A DNA stretch of 9,295 bases from CAYUEQ01 sp964443805. Lineage in GTDB: Bacteria; Bacillota_I; Bacilli_A; RF39; UBA660. Below are positions 1-7,124 of the stretch, piece by piece; position 1 is the first letter of the stretch, and each line of letters begins with the position of its first letter. Position numbers and translations under genes: made by a program. A model generated the notes under the pieces. It saw nothing but the letters and a program-made list of their open reading frames with translations. It was not told the DNA's origin and did no database searches. The stretch is taken from positions 1 through 9,295 of the forward strand of contig CAYUEQ010000035.1 in assembly GCA_964443805.1 (NCBI GenBank), in the 5' to 3' direction.

Positions 1-6
1 AAACAC

Positions 7-34
7 AAAATAATGGACATTCCATTATTTTTTT
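7..34 (+). terminator. Rho-independent terminator of the gene upstream of the window
   Basis: An inverted repeat (arms 7-17 and 21-31, 11 bp, loop CAT) is followed by an uninterrupted T run to 34. The left arm begins with an A run, so it might also work on the - strand. It probably ends a gene lying left of the window. Its 3' arm overlaps the promoter for the next gene. Confidence 0.8.
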
Positions 35-42
35 GTTATACT
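14..42 (+). promoter_or_regulatory. Sigma-A promoter with extended -10, for the RNase J-like gene
   Basis: The -35 is TGGACA (14-19, one mismatch to TTGACA). After a 17-nt spacer comes TATACT (37-42), preceded by TGT, giving an extended -10. The expected transcription start is near 49. The -35 lies inside the hairpin of the preceding terminator, so terminator and promoter share the same bases. Confidence 0.65.
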
Positions 43-95
43 TATTCTACTGAAGAGAACTTTTTTAATAAATAATAGAAATGAGAGATAAGTTT

Positions 96-1730
96 ATGAG
101 TAAGATAAAAATTTTTAGTTTGGGTGGATTAGATGAAAAGGGAAAGAATCTCTATGTTATAGATGTAGATAATGATTTATTTGTATTTGATGTAGGTATT
201 AAGTTTGCTAATGAGAATTTATTTGGTATTGATTATATAATTCCAGATTTTGAGTTTTTAGTTCAAAATAAAAAGAGAATTAAAGGAGTATTTATAACTC
301 ATGGTCATTATGAGGCGATGGGTGCTGTTGATGAATTATTACTAGCAATTCCTAATTTAAAAATCCATGCAACTAAGTTTACAAAATATATGTTGCTTGA
401 TGAAGGAGTACCAGAGAAAAATATTGTTGAAATTACACCACATAAGAAGATTAATTTTAGAAATGTAAGTGTTTTTCCAGTGAGTATTTCTCATTCTGCT
501 CCAGATAGTGTTATGTATGTTTTAAATACTAAAGATGGTGCGATATGTTATACCGGAGACTTTGTTATCGATCCAGCAATGATGGGTCCTTATGGAATGG
601 ATTTAGGTAAAATTGCTTATGTAGGTAAGCAGGGAGTACTGGCATTATTAAGTGAATCTGTATTTTCAGAGAAAGCTGGATTTACATCACCTTCACATCG
701 TTTAAAAAACTTTTATCGTGATACGATAAATAAACATGATAAAAGAGTTATGTTTACTGTACTGCCTAATCATTTATATACTATAAGTGAGATATTTGAA
801 GCAGTTAAAAATACTAATCGTAAGATAGTTATTATGGGTAAAGTGTTACAGAATATGATTTCTTTTGCTAAAAAAGAAGGGTATTTAGAATTTAACGATA
901 ATATTTTAGGAGATTTATCAAATGTTGATGATAAAGATTCTGTCTTATTAATTAGTGATCAAAAAGAAAAACAATATGCTGCTGTTGAAAAAATATTACG
1001 TGGCTATGATAAATTTATAAATTTAAAAGAAGATGACTTAATTGTGTTCTCAGTTCCTAGAAGTGATAGTAATGAGAAAAAATTTGTTAAGATTCAAGAT
1101 GATATAGCACGTGTAGGAGCTTCTTCTGTAGTTATACCTAAAGATAAAAATATAGTATTACATGCATCAAAAGAAGATCTAATGTTAATGATTAGATTAT
1201 TAAATCCAAAATACTATATACCAGTTAAGGGTGAATATCGTTATATGGTAGGTAATGCTAATATTGCTAGTGCTTTAAAAATACCTGCTGAAAATATATT
1301 TTTAAAACAAAATGGTGAAGTTATCCATATTGATAATGGTAAGTTTGTTGATAGAGTAGAAAAAGTTAAAGTTAATGATATTTTAATCGATGGTAAGAGT
1401 ACTGATGATATTGGAGAATTAGTTGTTAAAGATCGTGAAATGTTATCGGAAAACGGAATTGTTTTAATTAGTGCAACTATTAAGAAAAAAGGAAAAGCAA
1501 TAATTGTTGGACCAGAAGTAACAACTAGAGGATTTATCTATGTTAAAGATTCTAAAGAAATGATTGATGAAATTAAAAAGATATCTTTAGATGTAATTGA
1601 AAGAAATAAAACTAATACTTATGTTGACTATACAAAAATTAAAACAGAAATAAGAGAAGACTTAAGTAGATATTTATATAATGAAACTGGTTGTAAACCG
1701 ATGATTATAGCAGTAGTTCAAGAAATTTAA
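96..1730 (+). CDS. rnjB: RNase J family protein, J2-like, with degenerate catalytic site
   Basis: This is a metallo-beta-lactamase/beta-CASP ribonuclease of the RNase J family, about 544 aa, the usual length. The start with LGGLDEKGKN, the THGH motif, SHSAPDS, YTGDF, the beta-CASP part and the RGF(I/V)Y C-terminal domain are all recognisable. Numbered from the ATG at 96, the HxHxDH motif reads HGHYEA: H69 and H71 are kept, Asp is replaced by E73 and His by A74. The late PxHGE histidine is K378 (PVKGE); H133, D155 and H356 remain. Loss of these metal ligands is characteristic of RNase J2, which in Bacillus and Staphylococcus partners catalytically active J1 in mRNA decay and 5'-end processing. 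The first possible start (ATG at 81) has no Shine-Dalgarno. The ATG at 96 has a modest GAGAG 8 nt upstream and gives a family-like N-terminus, so I prefer it. No rnjA lies in the window. Family is certain; the J2 assignment is likely. Confidence 0.9.
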   Translation: MSKIKIFSLGGLDEKGKNLYVIDVDNDLFVFDVGIKFANENLFGIDYIIPDFEFLVQNKKRIKGVFITHGHYEAMGAVDELLLAIPNLKIHATKFTKYMLLDEGVPEKNIVEITPHKKINFRNVSVFPVSISHSAPDSVMYVLNTKDGAICYTGDFVIDPAMMGPYGMDLGKIAYVGKQGVLALLSESVFSEKAGFTSPSHRLKNFYRDTINKHDKRVMFTVLPNHLYTISEIFEAVKNTNRKIVIMGKVLQNMISFAKKEGYLEFNDNILGDLSNVDDKDSVLLISDQKEKQYAAVEKILRGYDKFINLKEDDLIVFSVPRSDSNEKKFVKIQDDIARVGASSVVIPKDKNIVLHASKEDLMLMIRLLNPKYYIPVKGEYRYMVGNANIASALKIPAENIFLKQNGEVIHIDNGKFVDRVEKVKVNDILIDGKSTDDIGELVVKDREMLSENGIVLISATIKKKGKAIIVGPEVTTRGFIYVKDSKEMIDEIKKISLDVIERNKTNTYVDYTKIKTEIREDLSRYLYNETGCKPMIIAVVQEI

Positions 1731-1732
1731 GT

Positions 1733-1760
1733 AAAAGGATAGATAAAAATCCTTTTTCTT
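1733..1760 (+). terminator. Rho-independent terminator after the RNase J-like gene
   Basis: The 8-bp stem has arms AAAAGGAT (1733-1740) and ATCCTTTT (1749-1756), an 8-nt loop and then a TTTTTCTTT tract. The stem is AT-rich, so read-through into ackA is possible. The ackA promoter -35 starts within the hairpin. Confidence 0.6.
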
Positions 1761-1768
1761 TGTATAAT
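1740..1768 (+). promoter_or_regulatory. Sigma-A promoter for ackA
   Basis: A perfect TATAAT (1763-1768) lies 17 nt after TAGATA (1740-1745, four of six matches to TTGACA). The -10 ends 24 nt before the ackA ATG, giving a leader of about 17 nt that begins just ahead of the GAGGTG ribosome binding site at 1778-1783. The promoter overlaps the preceding terminator. Confidence 0.6.
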
Positions 1769-1791
1769 TAAATATGTGAGGTGGGAAAGAC

Positions 1792-2973
1792 ATGAAAATA
1801 TTATCAGTAAATGCAGGTAGTTCATCTTTAAAATTTACATTATTTGAATTACCAGAAAATGAAGAGTTAATTAATGGAGTTTTTGAAAGAATTGGTTTAG
1901 ATAATAGTTTTTATACTATTAAAAGAAATGGATCTAAAACAAAAAAAGAAGTAGATTTAAAAAATCATAGTGAAGCAGTTAAAATTTTAATTGATGAATT
2001 AGTTGAAAATAAAGTAATTGCATCATTAAATGAAATTGATGGAATTGGTCATCGTGTAGTACATGGTGCAGATAAATATTCTAGTTCAGTATTAATAACA
2101 GAAGAAGTTATTAATGATTTAGAAAGATTTTCTGATTTAGCACCATTACATAATCCAGCTAATGTTGTCGGAATTAAAGCTTTTAAAGATTATTCAGATA
2201 GTATTCCTAATATAGCTGTATTTGATACAGCATTTCATCAAACAATGAAAGAAACAGAATATCTATATGCAGTACCATATGAATGGTATGAAAAATATGG
2301 TGTTAGAAAATATGGTTTTCATGGAACATCACACAGATATATCTATCAAACAATTAGTGAAGAATTAAATAATAAAGACTTAAAAGTTATTTCTTGTCAT
2401 TTAGGTAATGGAGCATCGATAAGCGCAATTAAAAATGGTGAAGTAATTGATACTACAATGGGCTTTACACCACTTGCAGGAGTTGTAATGGGAACAAGAT
2501 GTGGAGATATTGATGCAAGTATTATTCCATACGTAATGGAAAAAAGTGATATGAGCTTAGATGAAGTTATGAATGCTCTAAACAAAAAAAGCGGACTTTT
2601 AGGAATAAGTGGACTTTCAAATGATTCAAGAGATGTTGAAATTGCTGCAGAAAAAAATAACGAAAGAGCTATTTTAACTCAAGATATAAGCAGTCAAAAA
2701 GTAGCTAATTATATAGCTATGTATAACAATTTACTTGACGGTGCAGATGTCATCTGCTTTACTGCTGGTATTGGAGAAAACAGTAAACTTACTCGTCAAA
2801 TGGTTGTCGATAGAATAAAATCATTAGGTGTATCACTAAATGATGAAGCTAATGATGTTAGAGGAAAATTTAAAAAAGTATCTGATGAGTCTTCTAAAAT
2901 AGATGTTTATGTAGTACCAACAAATGAAGAGTTAATGATTGCATTAGATACATTTGAAATTATAAATAAGTAG
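1792..2973 (+). CDS. ackA: Acetate kinase
   Basis: Cytoplasmic acetate kinase (ATP + acetate = ADP + acetyl phosphate) of the ASKHA fold, 393 aa, the usual family length. The N-terminal signature NAGSSSLKF contains the conserved Asn (N7). Other active-site positions are present: R88 in GHRVVHGAD, D145 in VFDTAFHQT, the GFHGTSHRY stretch (H177/H181), the phosphate loop HLGNGAS at 203-209, R236 in MGTRCGD, GIGEN at 326-330 and the C-terminal NEE (378-380). In a fermentative anaerobe it would make ATP from acetyl phosphate. No phosphotransacetylase gene is adjacent. The start is well supported by GAGGTG 8 nt upstream of the ATG. It is followed after 16 bp by the DHH phosphoesterase gene with no terminator between, so the two are probably co-transcribed. 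Confidence 0.97.
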   Translation: MKILSVNAGSSSLKFTLFELPENEELINGVFERIGLDNSFYTIKRNGSKTKKEVDLKNHSEAVKILIDELVENKVIASLNEIDGIGHRVVHGADKYSSSVLITEEVINDLERFSDLAPLHNPANVVGIKAFKDYSDSIPNIAVFDTAFHQTMKETEYLYAVPYEWYEKYGVRKYGFHGTSHRYIYQTISEELNNKDLKVISCHLGNGASISAIKNGEVIDTTMGFTPLAGVVMGTRCGDIDASIIPYVMEKSDMSLDEVMNALNKKSGLLGISGLSNDSRDVEIAAEKNNERAILTQDISSQKVANYIAMYNNLLDGADVICFTAGIGENSKLTRQMVVDRIKSLGVSLNDEANDVRGKFKKVSDESSKIDVYVVPTNEELMIALDTFEIINK

Positions 2974-2992
2974 AGGAGTGATTATCGCTTTG
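2972..2992 (+). promoter_or_regulatory. Ribosome binding site deciding a TTG start for nrnA
   Basis: AGAGGAG (2972-2978) overlaps the ackA stop codon. A GTG at 2978 is in frame, but the Shine-Dalgarno runs directly into it, so it cannot serve that start. The TTG at 2990 is 11 nt downstream of the core, or about 8 nt if the following TGA is counted in the pairing. It also gives an N-terminus that begins directly at the first helix of the family, so TTG is preferred. Confidence 0.55.
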
Positions 2993-3952
2993 AGAGGGAT
3001 TATCAAAAATATATACAAGAAGATTAAAGAATACGATGAAATTATAATAGTAAGACATGTTGGACCAGATCCTGATGCAGTAGCGAGCCAGATTGCTCTT
3101 AGAGATTCTATTAAATTAACTTTTCCTGATAAAAAAGTTTATGCTATCGGAAAAAGTGTATCTCGATTTAAGTTTCTAGGACGATTAGATAAAGCTAAAA
3201 ATTTAGAATTAAATAATCCGTTATTGATAATGTTAGATTTACCTAATGTTAAGCGAGCAGATGATTTAGATGATATCGAATATAGCGAAGTTATTAAAAT
3301 CGATCATCATCCTTTTGAAGAACCAGAAGGTTCAATTGATTGGATTGATCCATCGGCATCTAGTACTTGCCAAATGGTAGCAAAATTAATCTTTAATTCT
3401 AAATTAAAAATGGATGATGTAATTGCATCTAAACTATTTGTCGGAATAGTTTCTGACAGTGAAAGATTTTTACTTGATTATACATCAGTAGAAACTTTTG
3501 AGGTAGTAAGTAAATTATTAAAAAACTATAATATTAATTTTCAAGAGCAATATAATAATTTATATTTAAGACCACTAAACGAAGTTAGATTTCAAAGTTT
3601 TATTACTTTAAATTTAAATGTTAGCGATAATGGTTTTGCCCATTTAAAAATTAAAAAAGAAGATATTGAAGAATACAAAGTAGATACATCATCTGCATCT
3701 AATATGGTAAATAATTTTAATTATATTAAGGAAATATTAGTTTGGACTTTTATTGTCTACGACGAAAAAAACGAAGTTTATAAAATAAATATCCGTTCAA
3801 GAGGACCAATTATAAATAATATAGCAGCTAAGTACAATGGTGGTGGACATAAATTTGCCAGTGGTGCTCGAATTAAAGATGAAAGTGATATAGAAAATTT
3901 ACTTAAAGATTTAGACGATGCATGTAAAAAATATCGCAAAAAAAGACCATAA
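2990..3952 (+). CDS. nrnA: DHH-DHHA1 phosphoesterase (NrnA / Pde2 / DhhP family)
   Basis: Stand-alone DHH-DHHA1 phosphodiesterase, 320 aa from the preferred TTG start. In order it shows motif I RHVGPDPDA (22-30), MLDLPN with an acidic metal ligand (D83), the DHH triad D105-H106-H107, a SDSERF motif, and the DHHA1 nucleotide-binding GGGH (284-287). The family degrades oligoribonucleotides of 2-5 nt and 3'-phosphoadenosine 5'-phosphate (NrnA), or pApA and c-di-AMP (Pde2/DhhP). The RH..PDPDA form of motif I and the following SQ resemble the Pde2/DhhP branch, so an AMP-producing role in c-di-AMP turnover is possible; sequence alone cannot separate the two. There is no membrane or PAS/GGDEF part, so it is not GdpP. 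It probably shares a transcript with ackA. The last three codons form one arm of the terminator. Confidence 0.88.
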   Translation: MRGIIKNIYKKIKEYDEIIIVRHVGPDPDAVASQIALRDSIKLTFPDKKVYAIGKSVSRFKFLGRLDKAKNLELNNPLLIMLDLPNVKRADDLDDIEYSEVIKIDHHPFEEPEGSIDWIDPSASSTCQMVAKLIFNSKLKMDDVIASKLFVGIVSDSERFLLDYTSVETFEVVSKLLKNYNINFQEQYNNLYLRPLNEVRFQSFITLNLNVSDNGFAHLKIKKEDIEEYKVDTSSASNMVNNFNYIKEILVWTFIVYDEKNEVYKINIRSRGPIINNIAAKYNGGGHKFASGARIKDESDIENLLKDLDDACKKYRKKRP

Positions 3953-3965
3953 GGTCTTTTTTTTA
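3938..3965. terminator. Bidirectional terminator between nrnA and the CotY/CotZ gene
   Basis: A run of A plus GACC (3938-3948) pairs with GGTC plus a T run (3953-3963); the 4-nt loop 3949-3952 contains the nrnA TAA. A and T runs flank both sides, so it fits termination of nrnA on + and of the spore-coat gene (ending at 4004) on -. Confidence 0.85.
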
Positions 3966-4003
3966 TAGGAAGAATATTTATGTATTATTTTACGTTTTAT
4001 TTT

Positions 4004-4423
4004 TTAGAAGCAAATATCTAAGTATGTATCAGGTAGACATCTAACAGAACAGATGCAAGAATTATTGATTGTTACAAAAGAGTTGGTTCCTTCATACTCA
4101 TTGTCAGTAGTTTCGATTAAGACACGGCAAGTAGTACATCCATTTGCTACTTTTTCTATTCTTAAAATACAAGAGTTGATAACGTCGTCTCCACAACTCA
4201 TAGTATTGTTGATAGGGAATTCAAATGGGATATTATTAGCATTTGATAATATTACTGGGCGAGTATTATAAAAACAAAGTCCTGGATTGCCTAAATAATC
4301 TCTAGCGCATGATTCATCTTCTTTTTTAACTGCTCTTCTTTGTAAATTGTCTATTTTTCTTAGTAAGTTAGTAATACAATCTCCGGATCTATTACTAACA
4401 CTATTGTTAATATAACAAGACAT
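4004..4423 (-). CDS. cotZ: Spore coat / exosporium protein, CotY-CotZ-ExsY family
   Basis: A 139-aa protein with 12 cysteines (residues 3, 16, 39, 50, 77, 85, 96, 99, 123, 125, 129, 138). The central NTRPVIL (53-59) and IPFEF (65-69), the later RIEKV.NGC..CRVL (88-102), and the end TNSFVTIN.SCIC...CLPDTYLD match the pattern I know from Bacillus CotZ, CotY and ExsY. These proteins self-assemble into disulfide-linked hexagonal lattices in the outermost coat layer (crust) or exosporium. The gene would be expressed in the mother cell late in sporulation. AAAGGAG about 10 nt upstream of the ATG supports the start. Its promoter is not clear; the best sigma-K-like -10 upstream has no well-spaced -35. 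It is monocistronic and divergent from recX. CotY and CotZ cannot be told apart here, so the symbol names the family. Confidence 0.88.
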   Translation of the reverse strand: MSCYINNSVSNRSGDCITNLLRKIDNLQRRAVKKEDESCARDYLGNPGLCFYNTRPVILSNANNIPFEFPINNTMSCGDDVINSCILRIEKVANGCTTCRVLIETTDNEYEGTNSFVTINNSCICSVRCLPDTYLDICF

Positions 4424-4567
4424 ATATTTTTTAATCTCCTTTCATCTATCTTAATATATTCTCATAATTGAAATGTTCTTATATCAAAAACCTATTTTTT
4501 AGTAACAATTTTAAAAGTTTCGAATATATGATGTTAAACAACTAGATTTGTCTACTAAAAACACCTA

Positions 4568-4579
4568 GAACAAATGTTT
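4568..4579. promoter_or_regulatory. LexA/DinR-box-like palindrome in front of recX
   Basis: GAACAAATGTTT matches the core of the Bacillus DinR/LexA box (CGAACRNRYGTTYC) at every core position; only the outer C on each side is replaced by A. It contains the perfect palindrome AACA-AA-TGTT. It ends one base before the first recX TATAAT, where a repressor would block RNA polymerase. recX is an SOS gene in several bacteria. Inference from sequence only. Confidence 0.5.
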
Positions 4580-4580
4580 A

Positions 4581-4594
4581 TATAATGCTATAAT
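4581..4594 (+). promoter_or_regulatory. recX promoter region with two overlapping-range TATAAT boxes
   Basis: Perfect TATAAT occurs at 4581-4586 and again at 4589-4594, the second with TGC in front (extended -10). The first ends 24 nt before the ATG, matching other genes here; the second would leave a leader of only about 9 nt. Neither has a good -35 (AAAACA at 4558, TAGAAC at 4566). GGTGAT at 4601-4606 serves as the ribosome binding site. Confidence 0.5.
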
Positions 4595-4609
4595 TAATTT
4601 GGTGATGCT

Positions 4610-5380
4610 ATGAAAATAAAAAAATATAAAAAATTAAGAGATAATAGGTATGAATTAATTTTTGAAAATGATGAAAAAATTAATTTATATGATGATGTTA
4701 TCGTTAAGTACAATTTACTTTCTTATAATGATATAGATGAAAAATTAATGATTGAAATAAAAAAATATAATGATTCAAAAGAGGCATATTATAAAGCATT
4801 AAAATATATAAATAGAAAAATAAGAGCAGAAAAAGAAATAAATAAATACTTAGCTAAATTAGAATATGATTCTAATATTATTAATAACACAATAAAAGAT
4901 TTAAAACATCAGGGATATTTAAATAACGAAGTATACATTAATGCATACGTAAATGATGCTATAAACTTAAGTAAAAAAGGTCCTAATAAAATTTTAAAAG
5001 AATTAAAAAACTTAGATTTTAAAGATGAAGATATATATAAATACTTAGATGAAATAAAAGAAAATGTTTGGATAGATAGAATAAAAAAACTAATTAAAAA
5101 GAAAGTAACTAGTAATAGAAATAAAGGAGCACGTATTTTAAAAGAAAAAATACTTGTTGATTTAATTTATTTAGGTTACTCAAAAGAATTAATACAATTA
5201 ATACTTAATGAAGTTAATTTGAAAAATCCTGATATATTAAAAAAAGAATATTTTAAAATTAAAACAAAGTTAGAAAAAAAATATAAAGATAGAGAACTTG
5301 AATATCAGATAAAAAATAAACTGTATCAAAAAGGTTTTGATACAGAAGAGATTGGAGAAATAATTAATACCAACGATTAG
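4610..5380 (+). CDS. recX: Regulatory protein RecX
   Basis: RecX binds RecA and RecA filaments and modulates recombination and the SOS response in the cytoplasm. This 256-aa, Lys-rich protein has the long form usual in Firmicutes, with an N-terminal beta-rich extension (about 1-55) followed by tandem three-helix RecX repeats. The first repeat is ALKYINRKIRAEKEINKYL with L.HQGYLNNE (63-107); the second contains KKGPNKILKELK (122-133). Further repeats follow in 155-255, for example ILKEKILVDLIYLGYS. The start has GGTGAT just 3 nt upstream, a short spacing shared in form by two other genes here. A LexA-like box overlaps its promoter. The gene is monocistronic and converges on the HerA-like gene with a 17-bp overlap of the coding ends; its last 60 bases also carry a hairpin that reads as a terminator on the - strand. 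recA is not in the window. Confidence 0.9.
   Translation: MKIKKYKKLRDNRYELIFENDEKINLYDDVIVKYNLLSYNDIDEKLMIEIKKYNDSKEAYYKALKYINRKIRAEKEINKYLAKLEYDSNIINNTIKDLKHQGYLNNEVYINAYVNDAINLSKKGPNKILKELKNLDFKDEDIYKYLDEIKENVWIDRIKKLIKKKVTSNRNKGARILKEKILVDLIYLGYSKELIQLILNEVNLKNPDILKKEYFKIKTKLEKKYKDRELEYQIKNKLYQKGFDTEEIGEIINTND
5309..5345 (-). terminator. Antisense terminator of the HerA-like gene inside recX
   Basis: A perfect 11-bp inverted repeat (arms 5321-5331 and 5335-5345, 3-nt loop) lies in the recX coding sequence. Read on the - strand it starts 18 nt after the HerA-like stop codon and is followed directly by TTTATTTTTT (5320-5311). On + it has no T tract. It therefore looks like the intrinsic terminator of the ATPase gene placed within the neighbour's reading frame. 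Confidence 0.75.
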
Positions 5381-7124
5381 TTATATCAACATTCGTACTT
5401 TCTGGCATTGGATCAGGGAGTTCAAATGATGCTATTAAAGGTAGTTTAAATGCTGTTCCGAAGACTAAACCAGTTCCTGGATGAAGAGACTTAATTTGGG
5501 TTATAGTCTCTTTATTTACGTTTGAAGATATTGATGAAATTATAGAAATATCTTCTGGATGAAACATTCTAAGAACAACAAAGTTTGAAACTTGAGATAG
5601 GGCGATAGTAGATAATTCACTAGGTCTTTGTGTTATAAAACCTAGAAGCATTCCATACTTTCTTCCTTCTTTAGTTATTCGATCAAATATATTATAACCG
5701 AGAATTTCAACATCATTATCTATTTGAACATAACGATGGGCCTCTTCTAAAATCATATGAATTGGATATGAACCACGTTCTGCTAAATTAGTTAAATAAG
5801 TAAAAAACAATTTGGCAAATATTTTAGTTAATACTTTAGCAAGACGTTCATCGATATAATTAAAATTTAGATTAATGATTTGTGCAGGTAATCCATCATT
5901 AGCTTTAAATAACTTTTGAATGTAGTGTCCTTTGTTCATATATTTATCAACTTCAAATATTTTTTTAGTATTACTATTAATAATAGATTTCAATCTTACC
6001 TTTAAAACATTAGCTTTTTCAAAGACAACATTATTTGACCAAGCACCTTCACTAATTAAAGCAAATTCTAATGCATAGTAAAGATCATCTAAACTGTAAT
6101 TTAGATTTTCTGGTTTTTCGATATCATCTAAATCAACTTCAGTATATTTAGAAAGAAAATCTACAACAGCAGCAACAGAATTAAGTTTTCCTTGTGAATC
6201 GATATTTAAACATTGTTTTAATGTTCGGTTATATCCTGGTTGAGCAATAATAGTTTCTAAATTTAAAGTACTGGTATTGTAATTAGTAAGTACTGCTATA
6301 ACTTGATCTCTTATTTGAGTAGCTGGTTTTCCGCTAGATAAAATATCTAAAACTGATTTAGCGATAATATCATTTTTAAAATTAGTAGCTTGCTCACTTG
6401 GATTATTAAATATATATACCAACTTTATTGCTTGTTCAATTATTGGTAATTGAGTTACATCATTAGCACCGAGTAATAAAGCATAATCATCAACCTCAAG
6501 AAAATGAGGTGGAATTTTAATTATATCGGTTTGGAATTTATCTAGTTTTGTTGTATAACTTTTAGCTCTTATATTACCGATATTAGATAGTTTAGAAAAT
6601 GCATTGTTATATTCACCGTAAACATCAAATAAAACTATACGAGCATTTTCTGGTAAAGAGATATCATTATGATAAAATAAATTTTGTAATATTCTAGCTA
6701 CTACACAACTTTTTCCACTTCCAGTATTTCCAACAACAGCAAAATGATTGGAGAAAAAATCATTGATATTGGCACTTACTTTATAATTTTCATATATAGT
6801 TGAATTACCAAAATATAAATTTTCTTTACTAGAAATATCTTGACTACCCAAAATAGCTTCTAGCTCACTTTTATAAACTATTCGGGGCGGAGAAGTGAAT
6901 GTTGGTTTTTTAATCACTCCAGCGGTAAAAGTTCCTCTATTATTTATTTCTCCAACTAATAATATTTTAATTGTAGTATCTGATATCGATATTATTTCAC
7001 CGATTGCTTTTTTATTGTGCTCATCAAAAGCTAGATGAATATTTAATAAATTAGCTTCAGTTTTTCCTTTGTTGTTTTGTATTATTACAACATTATCGTT
7101 TATACTTATTACTTTTCCAAACAT
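5364..7124 (-). CDS. HerA-like hexameric ATPase (HAS-barrel + DUF87)
   Basis: A 586-aa ATPase of the HerA/FtsK superfamily. In numbering from an upstream GTG (+3), residues about 4-75 form a beta-rich HAS-barrel-like domain (FGKVISINDN..., GEIISISD). GNTGSGKS (135-142) is Walker A, VLFDVYGEY (167-175) follows, ILEEAHRY (461-468) is Walker B with the catalytic Glu, EGRKYG (489-494) fits the arginine-finger helix, and TQRPSELS (501-508) is the sensor motif. HerA proteins form hexamers that translocate or process DNA, usually with the nuclease NurA in archaea, or with Sir2/other effectors in some defence pairs. No such partner lies next to this gene, so its role is open. The start is the ATG at 7124: AAAGGTGAT (7137-7129) is its ribosome binding site and contains the GTG at 7133 that would otherwise extend the frame. 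The 3' end overlaps recX. Confidence 0.85.
   Translation of the reverse strand: MFGKVISINDNVVIIQNNKGKTEANLLNIHLAFDEHNKKAIGEIISISDTTIKILLVGEINNRGTFTAGVIKKPTFTSPPRIVYKSELEAILGSQDISSKENLYFGNSTIYENYKVSANINDFFSNHFAVVGNTGSGKSCVVARILQNLFYHNDISLPENARIVLFDVYGEYNNAFSKLSNIGNIRAKSYTTKLDKFQTDIIKIPPHFLEVDDYALLLGANDVTQLPIIEQAIKLVYIFNNPSEQATNFKNDIIAKSVLDILSSGKPATQIRDQVIAVLTNYNTSTLNLETIIAQPGYNRTLKQCLNIDSQGKLNSVAAVVDFLSKYTEVDLDDIEKPENLNYSLDDLYYALEFALISEGAWSNNVVFEKANVLKVRLKSIINSNTKKIFEVDKYMNKGHYIQKLFKANDGLPAQIINLNFNYIDERLAKVLTKIFAKLFFTYLTNLAERGSYPIHMILEEAHRYVQIDNDVEILGYNIFDRITKEGRKYGMLLGFITQRPSELSTIALSQVSNFVVLRMFHPEDISIISSISSNVNKETITQIKSLHPGTGLVFGTAFKLPLIASFELPDPMPESTNVDITNRWY
5484..5518 (+). terminator. Possible recX terminator inside the HerA-like gene
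   Basis: Arms AAGAGACT (5484-5491) and AGTCTCTT (5505-5512) form an 8-bp stem, with a further TAA/TTA pairing past a bulge, followed by TTTATTT on the + strand. It lies about 100 nt after the recX stop, in the HerA-like coding region. No better candidate for recX was seen. The loop is large, so this is tentative. Confidence 0.35.

Noticed and set aside
2397..2585. Open frame of 62 codons on - inside ackA
   Set aside because: It is fully covered by the well-supported acetate kinase gene, has no recognisable domain and no separate ribosome binding site evidence.
2978..2989. GTG at 2978 as start of the DHH phosphoesterase
   Set aside because: The only Shine-Dalgarno runs directly into it, leaving no spacing; the TTG at 2990 fits better.
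4053..4271. Open frame of 72 codons on + inside the CotY/CotZ gene
   Set aside because: It lies opposite a coat gene with clear family motifs, and its product resembles nothing known to me.
4424..4500. Sigma-K promoter for the CotY/CotZ gene
   Set aside because: AATATATTA on - resembles CATAnnnTA with one mismatch and lies at a fitting distance, but no AC-type -35 stands 16 nt ahead; too weak to annotate.
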